Source: Acinetobacter sp. C26M (GTDB lineage Bacteria; Pseudomonadota; Gammaproteobacteria; Pseudomonadales; Moraxellaceae). Taken from it: DNA of 64,000 nt. The DNA is taken from assembly GCF_023702675.1 (NCBI RefSeq), contig NZ_CP098478.1, forward strand, positions 2,170,001 through 2,234,000, read 5' to 3'. The notes beneath the pieces are model-generated. The model had not been told where the DNA came from, ran no database searches, and worked only from the letters and a program-made list of their open reading frames with translations. Of the stretch, positions 18,687 through 27,211 are shown piece after piece; the first letter of the stretch is position 1; each line of letters opens with the position of its first letter. The translations under genes were made by a program, and so were the position numbers.

Positions 18687-19694
18687 TTAATTACCTTTTA
18701 AGGTATTTAAATAAAACCGCCATTCATCTTCGATCATTTGGGTTAAAGATCGCTTTGGCGACCAATTTAGTATCTTGCTAGCTTTATCTATTGATGCACC
18801 TAACTGCGCAAGCTCTTGATGCTGAAATACCGCAGGTTGAGTATGCACACGCGTTTGCGTCACTTTTGCAATTTCAGTTAATAAGCTTTGAATCGAGGTC
18901 AATTTTGAATGCGCAATATTGAAAGACTCTAGACAGTTATTCTGCGACCTTAACCAACTCAATGTCATTAAAATAGCATCACACGCATCTAAGACATGTA
19001 AAAAACTACGCTCAACCGTCCCATCAGCCGTTGGGGCTTGATTCTGCAACTCAATATATTCTCTCTGCATTGCTGCAACTTGTAAGGCCAAAGGAACAAT
19101 ATTCTTTGGGAGCTGAGTGACAAACTCACCCAAGACACCATGCTCAAACGCCCCGACTATATTTGATAAGCGCAGATTCACTATGCGCCATTCAGGATCT
19201 ACTTTGTAGGTATCGGCAATAATGTCCTCAACCATTTGCTGTGATCGAATATAAGGATTCGGATATTTGTAATTAAATTCAGTATCTTCAGAAAGTACTG
19301 CATCAGATTGACCATAAACAGCTAAACTTGAAAGATTGATTAGCTGTCTAACTCCCATGCGTTGCATCGCCCTTAACAGGCTCATGATACTACTCACATT
19401 ATCATTATAATATTCGAGCGGTTTTAAAGCAGACTCTTCTAAAGATTTAAAACTAGCAGTATGGATTACAGTGTCGATTGAATATTGTTCAAAAACTTTA
19501 TTTAAAGCGGGTGTATTTCGAACATCAAGTTTTGCAAATGGGATATACATCCCTGAGATATATTCTAAACGTTCTAAAGTTTGTAAGGTTGAATTGGCTA
19601 AATTATCCACAATGACGATTTCTTGCCCATGAGCCAAAAGGCTCAAAGCAATATGTGAACCAATAAAGCCTAAACCACCTGTCAGCAAAATCAT
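18687..19694 (-). CDS. GalE-like NAD-dependent sugar epimerase homologue lacking the catalytic lysine
   Basis: The 335-residue protein follows the UDP-glucose 4-epimerase pattern of extended short-chain dehydrogenases. It has the NAD motif GGLGFIGSH, the HTASFKSLEESALKPLEYY segment matching the GalE substrate region and LSSLAVYGQ with Ser123. The active-site stretch reads PNPYIRSQQMVED: Tyr148 is present, but the lysine expected four residues later is Gln152 (codon CAG). In GalE that lysine holds the NAD ribose and lowers the tyrosine pKa. The fold is clear, while activity as an epimerase is doubtful. It is divergent from tusD and has no sugar genes nearby. Confidence 0.75.
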   Translation of the reverse strand: MILLTGGLGFIGSHIALSLLAHGQEIVIVDNLANSTLQTLERLEYISGMYIPFAKLDVRNTPALNKVFEQYSIDTVIHTASFKSLEESALKPLEYYNDNVSSIMSLLRAMQRMGVRQLINLSSLAVYGQSDAVLSEDTEFNYKYPNPYIRSQQMVEDIIADTYKVDPEWRIVNLRLSNIVGAFEHGVLGEFVTQLPKNIVPLALQVAAMQREYIELQNQAPTADGTVERSFLHVLDACDAILMTLSWLRSQNNCLESFNIAHSKLTSIQSLLTEIAKVTQTRVHTQPAVFQHQELAQLGASIDKASKILNWSPKRSLTQMIEDEWRFYLNTLKGN

Positions 19695-19761
19695 TGTATA
19701 ATTACCTTCCTTTATATCTGTCCATCATTTTTTTGCCAACTATGACCATAGTGAATATTCA

Positions 19762-20130
19762 ATGAGCACACTATTACTAATAACTTCTTCGCCTACTTCA
19801 ATTGTGGCTTGGCATGCTTTTGGTTTAGCTCAAGCTTTACAAAAAAGGCATGAAGAAATTCGTGTCTTCTTTTACCAAGATGGTGTTCAGGTTGCGAATG
19901 ATTTACAGTGGTTTCCCGATGATCAACGCAACCTAAAACAAGAATGGCAAAAGCTCGGCATTCGACTCCCTGTCTGTGTCAGTGCAGCCCTTGCTCGGGG
20001 CATCACTGATGCGGACAATGCAAAACGTCATTCACTTCAACACTACAACTTAGCCAGTGGCTTTGAACTTGTCGGTCTCGGAGAGCTTGCTGACGCAGTA
20101 CAAAGCTGTTCTCGTTTAATTCAATTTTAA
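19762..20130 (+). CDS. tusD: Sulfurtransferase TusD (DsrE family)
   Basis: As part of the TusBCD hexamer it passes persulfide sulfur from TusA to TusE for 2-thiouridine formation at the wobble base of tRNA. The 122-residue protein has a DsrE fold with the active Cys72 in LPVCVSAALARGI, the residue that carries the persulfide. It is the first gene of tusD-C-B-E in order. TusA and MnmA are not in the window. Confidence 0.85.
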   Translation: MSTLLLITSSPTSIVAWHAFGLAQALQKRHEEIRVFFYQDGVQVANDLQWFPDDQRNLKQEWQKLGIRLPVCVSAALARGITDADNAKRHSLQHYNLASGFELVGLGELADAVQSCSRLIQF

Positions 20131-20173
20131 TTAAAGTTCTTTACTAGAGTGTTGCTTTGAAAAGGTAAATTGT

Positions 20174-20524
20174 GTGAAATCTGTACTCGTCATTCTAACC
20201 CAACCTAACTTAACAAGTTTGCAAATCAATGAAAGCTTGTCCGCAACTATGGTTTTAGCAACCTTTGGTATTTCTGTCAAAGTATTATTAAAATGTGCTG
20301 CAATTAACTTATTGGAAAATAAATTAGAATTTAATCAACTTTTACACGAATTTAAAATTGCAGCCAATATGGTTGAAAGTTTTGAGTTCTATGATTTAAC
20401 CCCAATTTTAATTGAGTCTAAGAATCAAGAGCTTAGTATAATTAAAAATACAGATCAGGAACTTGAATTTATTGATCTCTGTCCTGAGTTTATCCAATCA
20501 TTTGATCATATACTGTACTGGTAA
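20174..20524 (+). CDS. tusC: Sulfur relay protein TusC (DsrF-like)
   Basis: A 116-residue DsrE-family protein beginning at GTG 20174, chosen because AAAGG lies eight bases upstream and no ATG fits. Sequence likeness to TusC is modest (MKSVLVILTQPNLTSLQINESLSATMVLATFGISVKVLL shows the N-terminal strand-helix-strand), and the call rests on position between tusD and tusB. It would be the non-catalytic partner in the TusBCD complex. Confidence 0.7.
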   Translation: MKSVLVILTQPNLTSLQINESLSATMVLATFGISVKVLLKCAAINLLENKLEFNQLLHEFKIAANMVESFEFYDLTPILIESKNQELSIIKNTDQELEFIDLCPEFIQSFDHILYW

Positions 20525-20533
20525 GGCGACCTC

Positions 20534-20809
20534 ATGCAAGCGACAACACTGTTCCTCGTGCAATCTAATGCTGACGAAATCTGGTCGGATTTAATTAAAA
20601 TGGCACAATCTGATGACTGTATTGTGATTATGGGTAATGCAGCGGTGCTCGTGCCTATATCAATTACAGAGACTTACCATAACATTTACTGTTTAAGTAA
20701 TGAGTACAACCTGCTTAATGACGAAGCTAAAACTCAAATTCAGGCGATCGATTATGCACAGTTTGCTGATTTGATCCTCAAATTCAAACGTTGTATTTCT
20801 TTGAAGTAA
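20534..20809 (+). CDS. tusB: Sulfur relay protein TusB (DsrH-like)
   Basis: The 91-residue protein has the size of TusB and begins MQATTLFLVQSN, a DsrH-type first strand, followed by SDDCIVIMGNAAVLV. It lies 9 bases after tusC and before tusE. Divergence from the E. coli protein is large, so the name leans on synteny as well as length. Confidence 0.7.
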   Translation: MQATTLFLVQSNADEIWSDLIKMAQSDDCIVIMGNAAVLVPISITETYHNIYCLSNEYNLLNDEAKTQIQAIDYAQFADLILKFKRCISLK

Positions 20810-20850
20810 AATCATTTCGATTCATTTTCTAAAATTTTTTAGGCTATTTT

Positions 20851-21162
20851 ATGCAGTTAGAGTTAGACCAAGACGGCCATTTAATTGATTACACCATCTG
20901 GAATCAAGACGTTGCACAAGAATTAGCCGAGTCTTTAGATGTGCAGTTAACCGATTGGCATTTTGAGATTCTTTATGCAGTACGTCAGTTTTATCAACAG
21001 TTTGGACATTCACCTGCAACACGTCCGCTGATTAAGTTTTTAATGAAAACCGTTAGTCCTGAGATTGATAATGCAGTATTGCAGCAAAAATTTAATACAG
21101 GTTTAGTCGCTCGACATTTAAGTCGCTTGGCTGGCGTCCCTAAACCTGCTAATTGCTTATAA
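20851..21162 (+). CDS. tusE: Sulfur relay protein TusE (DsrC family)
   Basis: It accepts sulfur from TusBCD and interacts with MnmA in tRNA thiolation. The 103-residue protein has DWHFEILYAVRQFYQQFGHSPATRPL, then LSRLAGVPKPANCL at its end. The penultimate Cys102 is the conserved sulfur carrier on the flexible DsrC C-terminal arm. It closes the tusDCBE unit and converges on the transporter gene, with only nine bases between them. Confidence 0.9.
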   Translation: MQLELDQDGHLIDYTIWNQDVAQELAESLDVQLTDWHFEILYAVRQFYQQFGHSPATRPLIKFLMKTVSPEIDNAVLQQKFNTGLVARHLSRLAGVPKPANCL

Positions 21163-21171
21163 TGATTTGCA

Positions 21172-22035
21172 CTATGCAAATTTTTTAGCACATGCGACAC
21201 AGGCAATCACTGCGATGGTCACAACAAACATCGCAGCACTAACCTGTTCATGCAATAGCACAGCGGCAATGACAAGACCAAAAATCGGCTGTAGAAGCTG
21301 TAATTGTCCAACTGTTGCAATTCCCCCTTGTGCCAAACCCTTATACCAAAAGAAAAAACCAATCAGCATACTAAACAAAGAAACGTAAGCTAATCCAAGT
21401 TTTGCTGATGTTGAAATTTGTGTAAAGCTCACAGGCATATACAGATATGAAATGAGTAGCATAATCGGCAACGTAATAATCAAAGCCCAGCAAATTACTT
21501 GCCAGCCACCTAAATGCTTAGATAATTTTCCACCCTCGGCATAACCAAAACCACAGAATACGATTGCCAATAGCATGAAAATGTCACCATAGTTAAATGC
21601 CCAACTCCCCGTTTGGACTAACATATAACCAAAAACCAGTGAAGCGCCTAAAACTGCAAATAGCCAAAATACTAGATTTGGTCTTTCCCTACCTCTTAAT
21701 ACACCAAAAATAGCAGTTGCCAAAGGCAATAAACCGACAAAGACAATCGTATGTGCAGCACTGACGTACTGAAGTGCTAATGCTGTAAATAACGGAAAGC
21801 CAACCACGACCCCAATCGCAACATAAAATAATGGCAACCAATCTTTTCTTTCAGGAAGTTGCTGACGTGATAATAAGATCAATGCCAAACCAAGAAGACC
21901 CGCAATTGCGGCACGAGCAGCAGTTAAAAAGGTAGGGCTGAAATCCATAACCGCAACGCGCGTGGCTGGTAGTGAACCAGCAAAAATAATCACACCGATC
22001 AGACCATTCATCCAGCCACGACTTAAAGTTTTCAT
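21172..22035 (-). CDS. EamA/DMT-family transporter
   Basis: A 287-residue inner-membrane protein with about ten hydrophobic segments arranged as two EamA repeats. The typical PATRVAV motif falls in the first helix hairpin and GLAQGGIATVGQLQLLQPIFG in the second repeat. Members export metabolites or amino acids. It is divergent from a MocR-type regulator, separated by about 125 bases with dyads, so it is probably that regulator's target. The substrate is unknown. Confidence 0.85.
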   Translation of the reverse strand: MKTLSRGWMNGLIGVIIFAGSLPATRVAVMDFSPTFLTAARAAIAGLLGLALILLSRQQLPERKDWLPLFYVAIGVVVGFPLFTALALQYVSAAHTIVFVGLLPLATAIFGVLRGRERPNLVFWLFAVLGASLVFGYMLVQTGSWAFNYGDIFMLLAIVFCGFGYAEGGKLSKHLGGWQVICWALIITLPIMLLISYLYMPVSFTQISTSAKLGLAYVSLFSMLIGFFFWYKGLAQGGIATVGQLQLLQPIFGLVIAAVLLHEQVSAAMFVVTIAVIACVACAKKFA

Positions 22036-22068
22036 TTAAATTCTCCGAATCTATATGAAGAATTTAAA

Positions 22069-22099
22069 CTGTGATATGGTTTAAGCACCATACACAGTA
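22069..22099. promoter_or_regulatory. Dyad in the DMT transporter/MocR intergenic region
   Basis: ACTGTG-a-TATGGT, a short spacer, then ACCATA-CACAGT form an interrupted inverted repeat close to the transporter start. It is one of two dyads in this gap and is a candidate MocR site. Confidence 0.4.
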
Positions 22100-22115
22100 C
22101 AGTACAATTCCAAAT

Positions 22116-22145
22116 AACTGTATTGGCTTATTTACCCATACAGTT
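22116..22145. promoter_or_regulatory. AACTGTAT dyad next to the MocR gene
   Basis: AACTGTAT (22116-22123), 14 bases, ATACAGTT (22138-22145) is a perfect inverted repeat immediately before the regulator's ribosome site. It shares the ACTGT core with the other dyad in the gap. MocR-type proteins usually bind such repeated sites between themselves and a divergent target. Confidence 0.45.
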
Positions 22146-22160
22146 TAAAGGTAGATCGTG

Positions 22161-23549
22161 ATGAAAAGTACAAAAATTGATTTCGTGATACAGCACATTC
22201 ATGAACAAATCAAAACTCGTTCATTGCTACCAGGCTCTCGCCTACCTTCAGTTCGTGCTTTAGCTACCGTACTTCACTTATCAGTTTCAACTATTGTTGA
22301 AGCTTATGAACGTCTTGCCTCTCAAGGGATTATTGAAGCGAAGACTGGTTCGGGCTTTTTTGTTGCAGGACCGCTTGCACCCTTGTCTATCTCTGAAATC
22401 CATCCAAAAATTGATCGAAGCATCGATCCCTTATGGATTTCAAGACAAGCCTTGGAAGCAAAACAAGGTGTTCTAAAACCGGGATGTGGTTGGTTACCTG
22501 ATGACTGGCTGCCACATGAAAATATTCGCAAAGCGATTCGTAAACTATCCAAAGCTTCTCCAAACATTTTGACTGATTACTCAACACCCTTAGGTCTAGC
22601 ACCTTTACGTGAATTACTTTCAAGAAGAATCTTAAGCAAAGGCATTGAAGCGCGTCCAAATCAGATCTTATTGACCGATTCAGGTACGCAGGCCATCGAT
22701 TTAATTTGTCGCTATTTCCTTAAACCAAATGATGTGGTTTTGGTTGATGACCCCTGTTATTTCAACTTTCATGCCCTACTCAAAGTTCATCAGATACAAA
22801 TCATCGGCGTGCCTTATACATCAACTGGACCTGATCTTGAAGCATTTTCACAGGCGATCCAAAACTACAATCCACGTCTCTACATTACCAACTCAGGCAT
22901 TCATAACCCGACTGGTGCTGTGTTAACGGCATCAACAGCTTATCAGGTGTTAAAACTGGTTGAGCAATCCAATTTGATCGTGATTGAAGATGATATTTTT
23001 GCAGATTTAGAATTGCATAATGCTCCACGTCTCGCAGCTTTGGATGGTTTATCTCGTGTCATTCATATCGGCAGTTTTTCTAAAACTTTGTCTGGCTCAG
23101 TCCGTACAGGCTATATTGCAACCAAAACGGAATGGATTGAGGATTTAACGGATATCAAAATTGCGACTTGCTTTGGAGGGAGTAATTTATCTTCAGAAAT
23201 TTTATATGCCGCTTTAACAGATGGAAATTATCGTAAATACCTAGAAGAATTGAAGGTACGTTTATCTAAAGCTATGGATGCAACAATCAAACAACTTGAG
23301 AAACTGGAAATCAAAATCTGGGTTAAACCCACTGCAGGGATATTTGTATGGTGTGAATTACCACATCACTTTGATACAGCACGTATTGCACAGCGCTGCT
23401 TAGACAATGGCGTGATTTTGGCTCCAGGAAATGCATTTAGCCAAAGCCAGAATTTCAAAAACTTTATTCGTTTTAATGTTGCACAATCACTACAACCCAA
23501 AGTTTTTGAGGTTCTGTCTCATGCCATTCAACAAGAGACAGAACGATAA
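22161..23549 (+). CDS. MocR-type regulator (GntR DNA-binding domain fused to an aminotransferase fold)
   Basis: The 462-residue protein starts at ATG 22161 (AAGG nine bases upstream; a GTG three bases before is less likely). Residues about 8-75 are a GntR winged helix (PGSRLPSVRALATVLHLS). The rest is a type I aminotransferase fold with the PLP pocket motifs NSGIHNPTGA, VIEDDIFADL and the lysine in SFSKTLSGSVRTGYI. Such proteins sense PLP or amino-acid adducts and control a neighbouring gene. The divergent DMT transporter is the natural candidate. Confidence 0.9.
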   Translation: MKSTKIDFVIQHIHEQIKTRSLLPGSRLPSVRALATVLHLSVSTIVEAYERLASQGIIEAKTGSGFFVAGPLAPLSISEIHPKIDRSIDPLWISRQALEAKQGVLKPGCGWLPDDWLPHENIRKAIRKLSKASPNILTDYSTPLGLAPLRELLSRRILSKGIEARPNQILLTDSGTQAIDLICRYFLKPNDVVLVDDPCYFNFHALLKVHQIQIIGVPYTSTGPDLEAFSQAIQNYNPRLYITNSGIHNPTGAVLTASTAYQVLKLVEQSNLIVIEDDIFADLELHNAPRLAALDGLSRVIHIGSFSKTLSGSVRTGYIATKTEWIEDLTDIKIATCFGGSNLSSEILYAALTDGNYRKYLEELKVRLSKAMDATIKQLEKLEIKIWVKPTAGIFVWCELPHHFDTARIAQRCLDNGVILAPGNAFSQSQNFKNFIRFNVAQSLQPKVFEVLSHAIQQETER

Positions 23550-23559
23550 AATTTATAAA

Positions 23560-24042
23560 TCAGGCACTTTGCTTTTTTTGCTCTATAAATGCGAAATAAC
23601 CAGGCCCCGCCGCGACACGAACATCTTTGGCTTTAATCGGTTCATCACACTCAGAACACACCACTTTGGGGTTGATTTTCCGACCACAACTTTTATGGGT
23701 AAATTCAACAGGTTTACCCAGTCCCATATCCATCCATTTATCGGCCCATTGCACCATTGAGAGAATGATTGGATAGAGATCTAAACCTTTATCTGTGAGT
23801 TGATATTCAAAGCGCTCTTGACGATCAACATACGGTACTTTAGTCAAAATTCCATGCTCAACCAAACGTTTTAAACGCTCTGAAAGTACATGGCGTGTAA
23901 GCCCTAAACTACGCTGAAAATCATCAAAGCGGCGTATACCCATAAATGCATTACGTAAGATGAGCATTGTCCAACGATCACCTAATACAGAAAGCGTCCT
24001 CGCCACTGAACATGGCTGGTCGCCAATTTCGTCCCATTTCAT
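23560..24042 (-). CDS. HxlR-family winged-helix regulator
   Basis: The open frame begins with GTG at 24051, but ATG at 24042 with an AGGTGA site gives a 160-residue protein. The core is an HxlR domain: CSVARTLSVLGDRWTMLILR followed by GIRRFDDFQRSLGLTRHVLSERLKRL. The extended C-terminus after about residue 110 holds four conserved-looking ligands of a possible zinc ribbon (HKSCGRKINPKVVCSEC). It is convergent with the MocR gene. Its target is not evident. Confidence 0.85.
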   Translation of the reverse strand: MKWDEIGDQPCSVARTLSVLGDRWTMLILRNAFMGIRRFDDFQRSLGLTRHVLSERLKRLVEHGILTKVPYVDRQERFEYQLTDKGLDLYPIILSMVQWADKWMDMGLGKPVEFTHKSCGRKINPKVVCSECDEPIKAKDVRVAAGPGYFAFIEQKKQSA

Positions 24043-24223
24043 TATTATCACCTAATCATTTTTTTAAAGTTTTATTTGAAAGACATCTATGTCTTGAACC
24101 GTCTTGTTTAGAAACTAAACAATATAAAATATACACTAAACCACCTTATCCATCAGATGCAATATTGGTACTTGGCTAAAAATACCAATATTCAGCAATT
24201 TTACATAAACTCATCAAAACAAT

Positions 24224-25453
24224 TTAGTTGTAAATGAATAGCCCTGAAAGGATTTGCCCTGCTTCCAATTTCGTATTGGCTGGGATACGTATCAGACTAT
24301 TTGCTTGCATTAAGTTGCTCAGCATATGCGATTGTTGTTTCGCCAAGCTTTGTAACTTGAGCTGCCCTTGATCAAAATAAGCATGCATTCTTAAAAAACG
24401 TTCCCGCGCATCCGATTTTAAATCATGTGTTAGTACACCGCTCAACCATTGCAAGGGTTGACGCTGGTTCTGCATGGCATCTAACAATGCTTTGCCATAG
24501 ACTTGCATACACACATATACAGCGGCAGGATTACCAGGTAATCCTAACAAATAGCAACGATGATCATGCTGTGTATATTCGGCAAAGAAAAGTGGCTTTC
24601 CTGGTTTTTGCTTCACTTTCCAGAAAATTTGTTCGAAGCCTGTTTCAAAGGCACACGGACGAACAAAATCATAATCGCCAACAGAAACACCACCCGTGGT
24701 AATAATCAGATCATATTGTTGTTTTAAGCGATCAAAACACTGCGTTACCACTGCAGCTTCATCTGCAATATGTAAGATTCCTGCATCTACTCCATAGTCT
24801 TGCAACCAAGCTTTCAGTAATGGGCCATTGGCATCAAAAACTTTCCCTGCCTGCAAGTCTTCAGGGGTTTCAGCAACTTCATCCCCTGTAATGACCACAA
24901 CCACTTTAGGTGCTGGAAAAACATCAATACTTTGTACACCTGCCATACTCAGTGCGGCCAGTGCACCAATATTGATTCGTTGTCCAACATCCGCCAATTG
25001 CTGACCACGTTGCACTTCCTCACCAACAAAACGGATATCTGCTTGGGCTGAAATATGCTCAGTCAGTCGAATGGTTTGATTAGCTTCAACGACGACAATT
25101 TCTTGTCGAGCAACATGCGTTGTTCCTTCAGGTACTTTCCCACCAGTAAAGATACGAATGGCTTGCCCGTCTTTAAGCAGATACTCAGATTCACTCCCCG
25201 CTTTAATTTCACCAACGACATCAAAGACAGCATCTTGCAGATGATCAGCAGCACTATTCAGCGCATAACCATCGACTGCACTTTGCGAGAAGCTCGGTAG
25301 ATCCACATTGGAACAGACAGCTTTGGCTAAATAGCGATTAAGACTATTGGCTAAGGCCAATGTCTCAACTTTTAAAGCTTTCGGTTGGGTTTGCACCAAC
25401 GCTAATGCCTCATCAATACTGATCAAACCTTTTTCAGCACCACATCCTGACAT
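24224..25453 (-). CDS. moeA: Molybdopterin molybdenumtransferase MoeA
   Basis: It inserts molybdate into adenylated molybdopterin to make molybdenum cofactor. The 409-residue length is normal. Domain signatures: SQSAVDGYALN near residue 60, IFTGGKVPEGTTHVARQE, VITGDEVAE, the molybdopterin-binding TTGGVSVGDYD and LLGLPGNPAAVYVC. Its ATG overlaps the stop of moaCB by one base, so it is translationally coupled. Products serve NasA and the oxidoreductase at 28.5-30.8 kb. Confidence 0.95.
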   Translation of the reverse strand: MSGCGAEKGLISIDEALALVQTQPKALKVETLALANSLNRYLAKAVCSNVDLPSFSQSAVDGYALNSAADHLQDAVFDVVGEIKAGSESEYLLKDGQAIRIFTGGKVPEGTTHVARQEIVVVEANQTIRLTEHISAQADIRFVGEEVQRGQQLADVGQRINIGALAALSMAGVQSIDVFPAPKVVVVITGDEVAETPEDLQAGKVFDANGPLLKAWLQDYGVDAGILHIADEAAVVTQCFDRLKQQYDLIITTGGVSVGDYDFVRPCAFETGFEQIFWKVKQKPGKPLFFAEYTQHDHRCYLLGLPGNPAAVYVCMQVYGKALLDAMQNQRQPLQWLSGVLTHDLKSDARERFLRMHAYFDQGQLKLQSLAKQQSHMLSNLMQANSLIRIPANTKLEAGQILSGLFIYN

Positions 25454-26376
25454 TATTCATAACCTCCCGGATGTGGTAAGTCCCGACATACATCAAAAAT
25501 ATGAACCAAGGCTGGTAGGATTGCCGCCATTGATTCGCTCGCCCCGCCACGGCTTCCCGGTAGAGTCACCAACAAAGAGCGATCAATAAAGCCTGCAACA
25601 CCACGCGACATCGCTGCATATGGGGTTCGTTTTTGTCCAAAAGAACGTGCCGCTTCCATTAAGCCGTCGAGTTTGCGTTCTAATAATGGTTCTAGGGTAT
25701 CCACAGTGATATCACGCTTACCAATACCCGTACCTCCGACCGTCATAATACATGCATAAGATTTGGTCAGCTCTAACACTAAATCTTTAAGCTGATCTGC
25801 TTCATCAGGCACAATTTGATAATGAATCGGATCAAAGCCTGCTTCCGTCAAGGTATCCACCACAGACTTACCTGCAGTATCGGGTTTACGACCCGCTGCA
25901 ACTGTATCTGACAGTACAATTACAGCCGCTGAAACAGGTTGGCGTAAAGTCCGTTTAAAGTGTGATTTCCCACCCTTTTTCTTCAGTAATTTACATTGAT
26001 CTAAACACAGCTCTTCTGGCTCACAATGCGGTTTAAGCATGTCATATAACGTTAAGCCCGCTAGGCTCGCAGCCGTTAGAGCTTCCATTTCCACGCCTGT
26101 TGGGCCAATGGTTTCAACTGTGGTCAGAATTACCACATGGTCATCATGCAGTTCATAATCAACATCAGCGCGGTAGATCGGTAATGGATGGCAGAGTGGA
26201 ATCAGTTCATCGGTACGTTTAGCTGCCAAAATACCTGCGATACGTGCAGTTTTTAAGGCATCACCTTTTTCGGTATTACCGTCTCGCAATAACTGAATGC
26301 AATGTGCGGGTGCATGTAAAATCGCTTGCGCTTCTGCAACACGATAACTTTCGGGTTTCATCCCAACATTTTTCAT
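25453..26376 (-). CDS. moaCB: Bifunctional MoaC-MoaB/MogA fusion protein
   Basis: The 307-residue protein joins two steps of molybdenum cofactor synthesis. Residues about 10-150 are MoaC, the cyclic pyranopterin monophosphate synthase ([30 protein letters not shown] and [14 protein letters not shown], family motifs). Residues about 155-300 are a MoaB/MogA molybdopterin adenylyltransferase ([38 protein letters not shown]). The two catalytic regions look complete. It lies between moaE and moeA in the minus-strand mo operon. Confidence 0.92.
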   Translation of the reverse strand: MKNVGMKPESYRVAEAQAILHAPAHCIQLLRDGNTEKGDALKTARIAGILAAKRTDELIPLCHPLPIYRADVDYELHDDHVVILTTVETIGPTGVEMEALTAASLAGLTLYDMLKPHCEPEELCLDQCKLLKKKGGKSHFKRTLRQPVSAAVIVLSDTVAAGRKPDTAGKSVVDTLTEAGFDPIHYQIVPDEADQLKDLVLELTKSYACIMTVGGTGIGKRDITVDTLEPLLERKLDGLMEAARSFGQKRTPYAAMSRGVAGFIDRSLLVTLPGSRGGASESMAAILPALVHIFDVCRDLPHPGGYE

Positions 26377-26393
26377 TTTAACTTCCTGACGCT

Positions 26394-26933
26394 TTATTCG
26401 TGTGTATGCTCATGGCTACAATTTTCATGATGATGCTCGGGTAGATCCCTCTTTAATAAAGGGGGACTTAGGGGAATTTTCGCTTTAACATTATCGGTTT
26501 GATCTTTGCGAATACAGCAACCCTCGACATATTGACTGGTACCATCCATAAAAAACTCTTCTTTCCAGATCGGTACTTCATGTTTGACCCGCTCCACCGC
26601 TTCTTCACAGGCTTGAAAGGCTTCACGGCGATGTGCTGCATAGGCAATCGCGATAATCGCGGTTTCACTGACATCCAAATAGCCAATCCGATGCATGACA
26701 CGTACATAAGAAACCTGATATTTATCTTTGATTTCCTGTTCAATTGCGCGAATCATCTTTTCTGCGACAGGCGTATAAGAGGTATATTTCAGTGCTTTAA
26801 CCGCTTTCCCTTCGTGGTGATTACGGACAGTTCCAATAAAAATATCAACCCCACCACATTCAGGAAAAGATTGAATCGGATCAAAGCGATCGAGGCTTAA
26901 AGCCTGATCTTGAATACGGGCAAATTCACGCAT
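26394..26933 (-). CDS. moaE: Molybdopterin synthase catalytic subunit MoaE with a repeat-derived histidine-rich tail
   Basis: It forms molybdopterin from cyclic pyranopterin monophosphate using sulfur from MoaD. The 179 residues contain the MoaE core: VDIFIGTVRNHHEGKAV, YVRVMHRIGYLDVSE and AAHRREAFQACEEAVERVKHEVPIWKEE. The family is normally about 150 long. The extra C-terminal part is encoded by a REP-like palindrome (26445-26480), which contributes KIPLSPPLLKRDLP, then a tail rich in His (HHHENCSHEHTHE). It lies directly after moaD. Confidence 0.92.
   Translation of the reverse strand: MREFARIQDQALSLDRFDPIQSFPECGGVDIFIGTVRNHHEGKAVKALKYTSYTPVAEKMIRAIEQEIKDKYQVSYVRVMHRIGYLDVSETAIIAIAYAAHRREAFQACEEAVERVKHEVPIWKEEFFMDGTSQYVEGCCIRKDQTDNVKAKIPLSPPLLKRDLPEHHHENCSHEHTHE
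26445..26480. repeat. REP-like palindrome inside the moaE coding region
   Basis: CCCTCTTTAATAAAGGGGG followed by ACTTAGGGG resembles the unit at 39265-39303 in base order, including the CTTTnATAAAG core and TTAGGGG. Here it lies in frame within moaE. Confidence 0.6.
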
Positions 26934-26935
26934 GT

Positions 26936-27187
26936 TTACCCTCCCGCCACTGGCGATAACAAGACCAAAGTACAGGATCTATCTAATGCGGTTTGACGTG
27001 TCACAATATCCTCACCAATTGCACAGGCACATTTTTCCATCGCGAGGTTAGCATCTGGATAAAGACTCGTAATATGTGATAGTACATCTTTGACCATTTG
27101 ATCTTTTGCAAACTCAAATGCTAGTGCTTGGGGCAATAACCGTTCAATTGCGCCAAAGGCTTCTATTTTTATCTCAATGGTTTGCAT
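26936..27187 (-). CDS. moaD: Molybdopterin synthase sulfur carrier MoaD
   Basis: A ubiquitin-like protein whose C-terminal glycine carries the thiocarboxylate used by MoaE. The open frame begins with TTG at 27202, but ATG at 27187 with GGAGA upstream gives 83 residues starting MQTIEIKIEAFG. It ends with the essential GG (SPVAGG). It is two bases upstream of moaE and nine bases downstream of moaA, as a mo operon. Confidence 0.93.
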   Translation of the reverse strand: MQTIEIKIEAFGAIERLLPQALAFEFAKDQMVKDVLSHITSLYPDANLAMEKCACAIGEDIVTRQTALDRSCTLVLLSPVAGG

Positions 27188-27211
27188 ATCGTCTCCAAAC
27201 AACTTTGCTCT

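Noticed and set aside
23560..24042. HxlR gene considered as a MarR regulator
   Set aside because: The GDRWTMLILR and FDDFQRSLG pattern is HxlR-specific.
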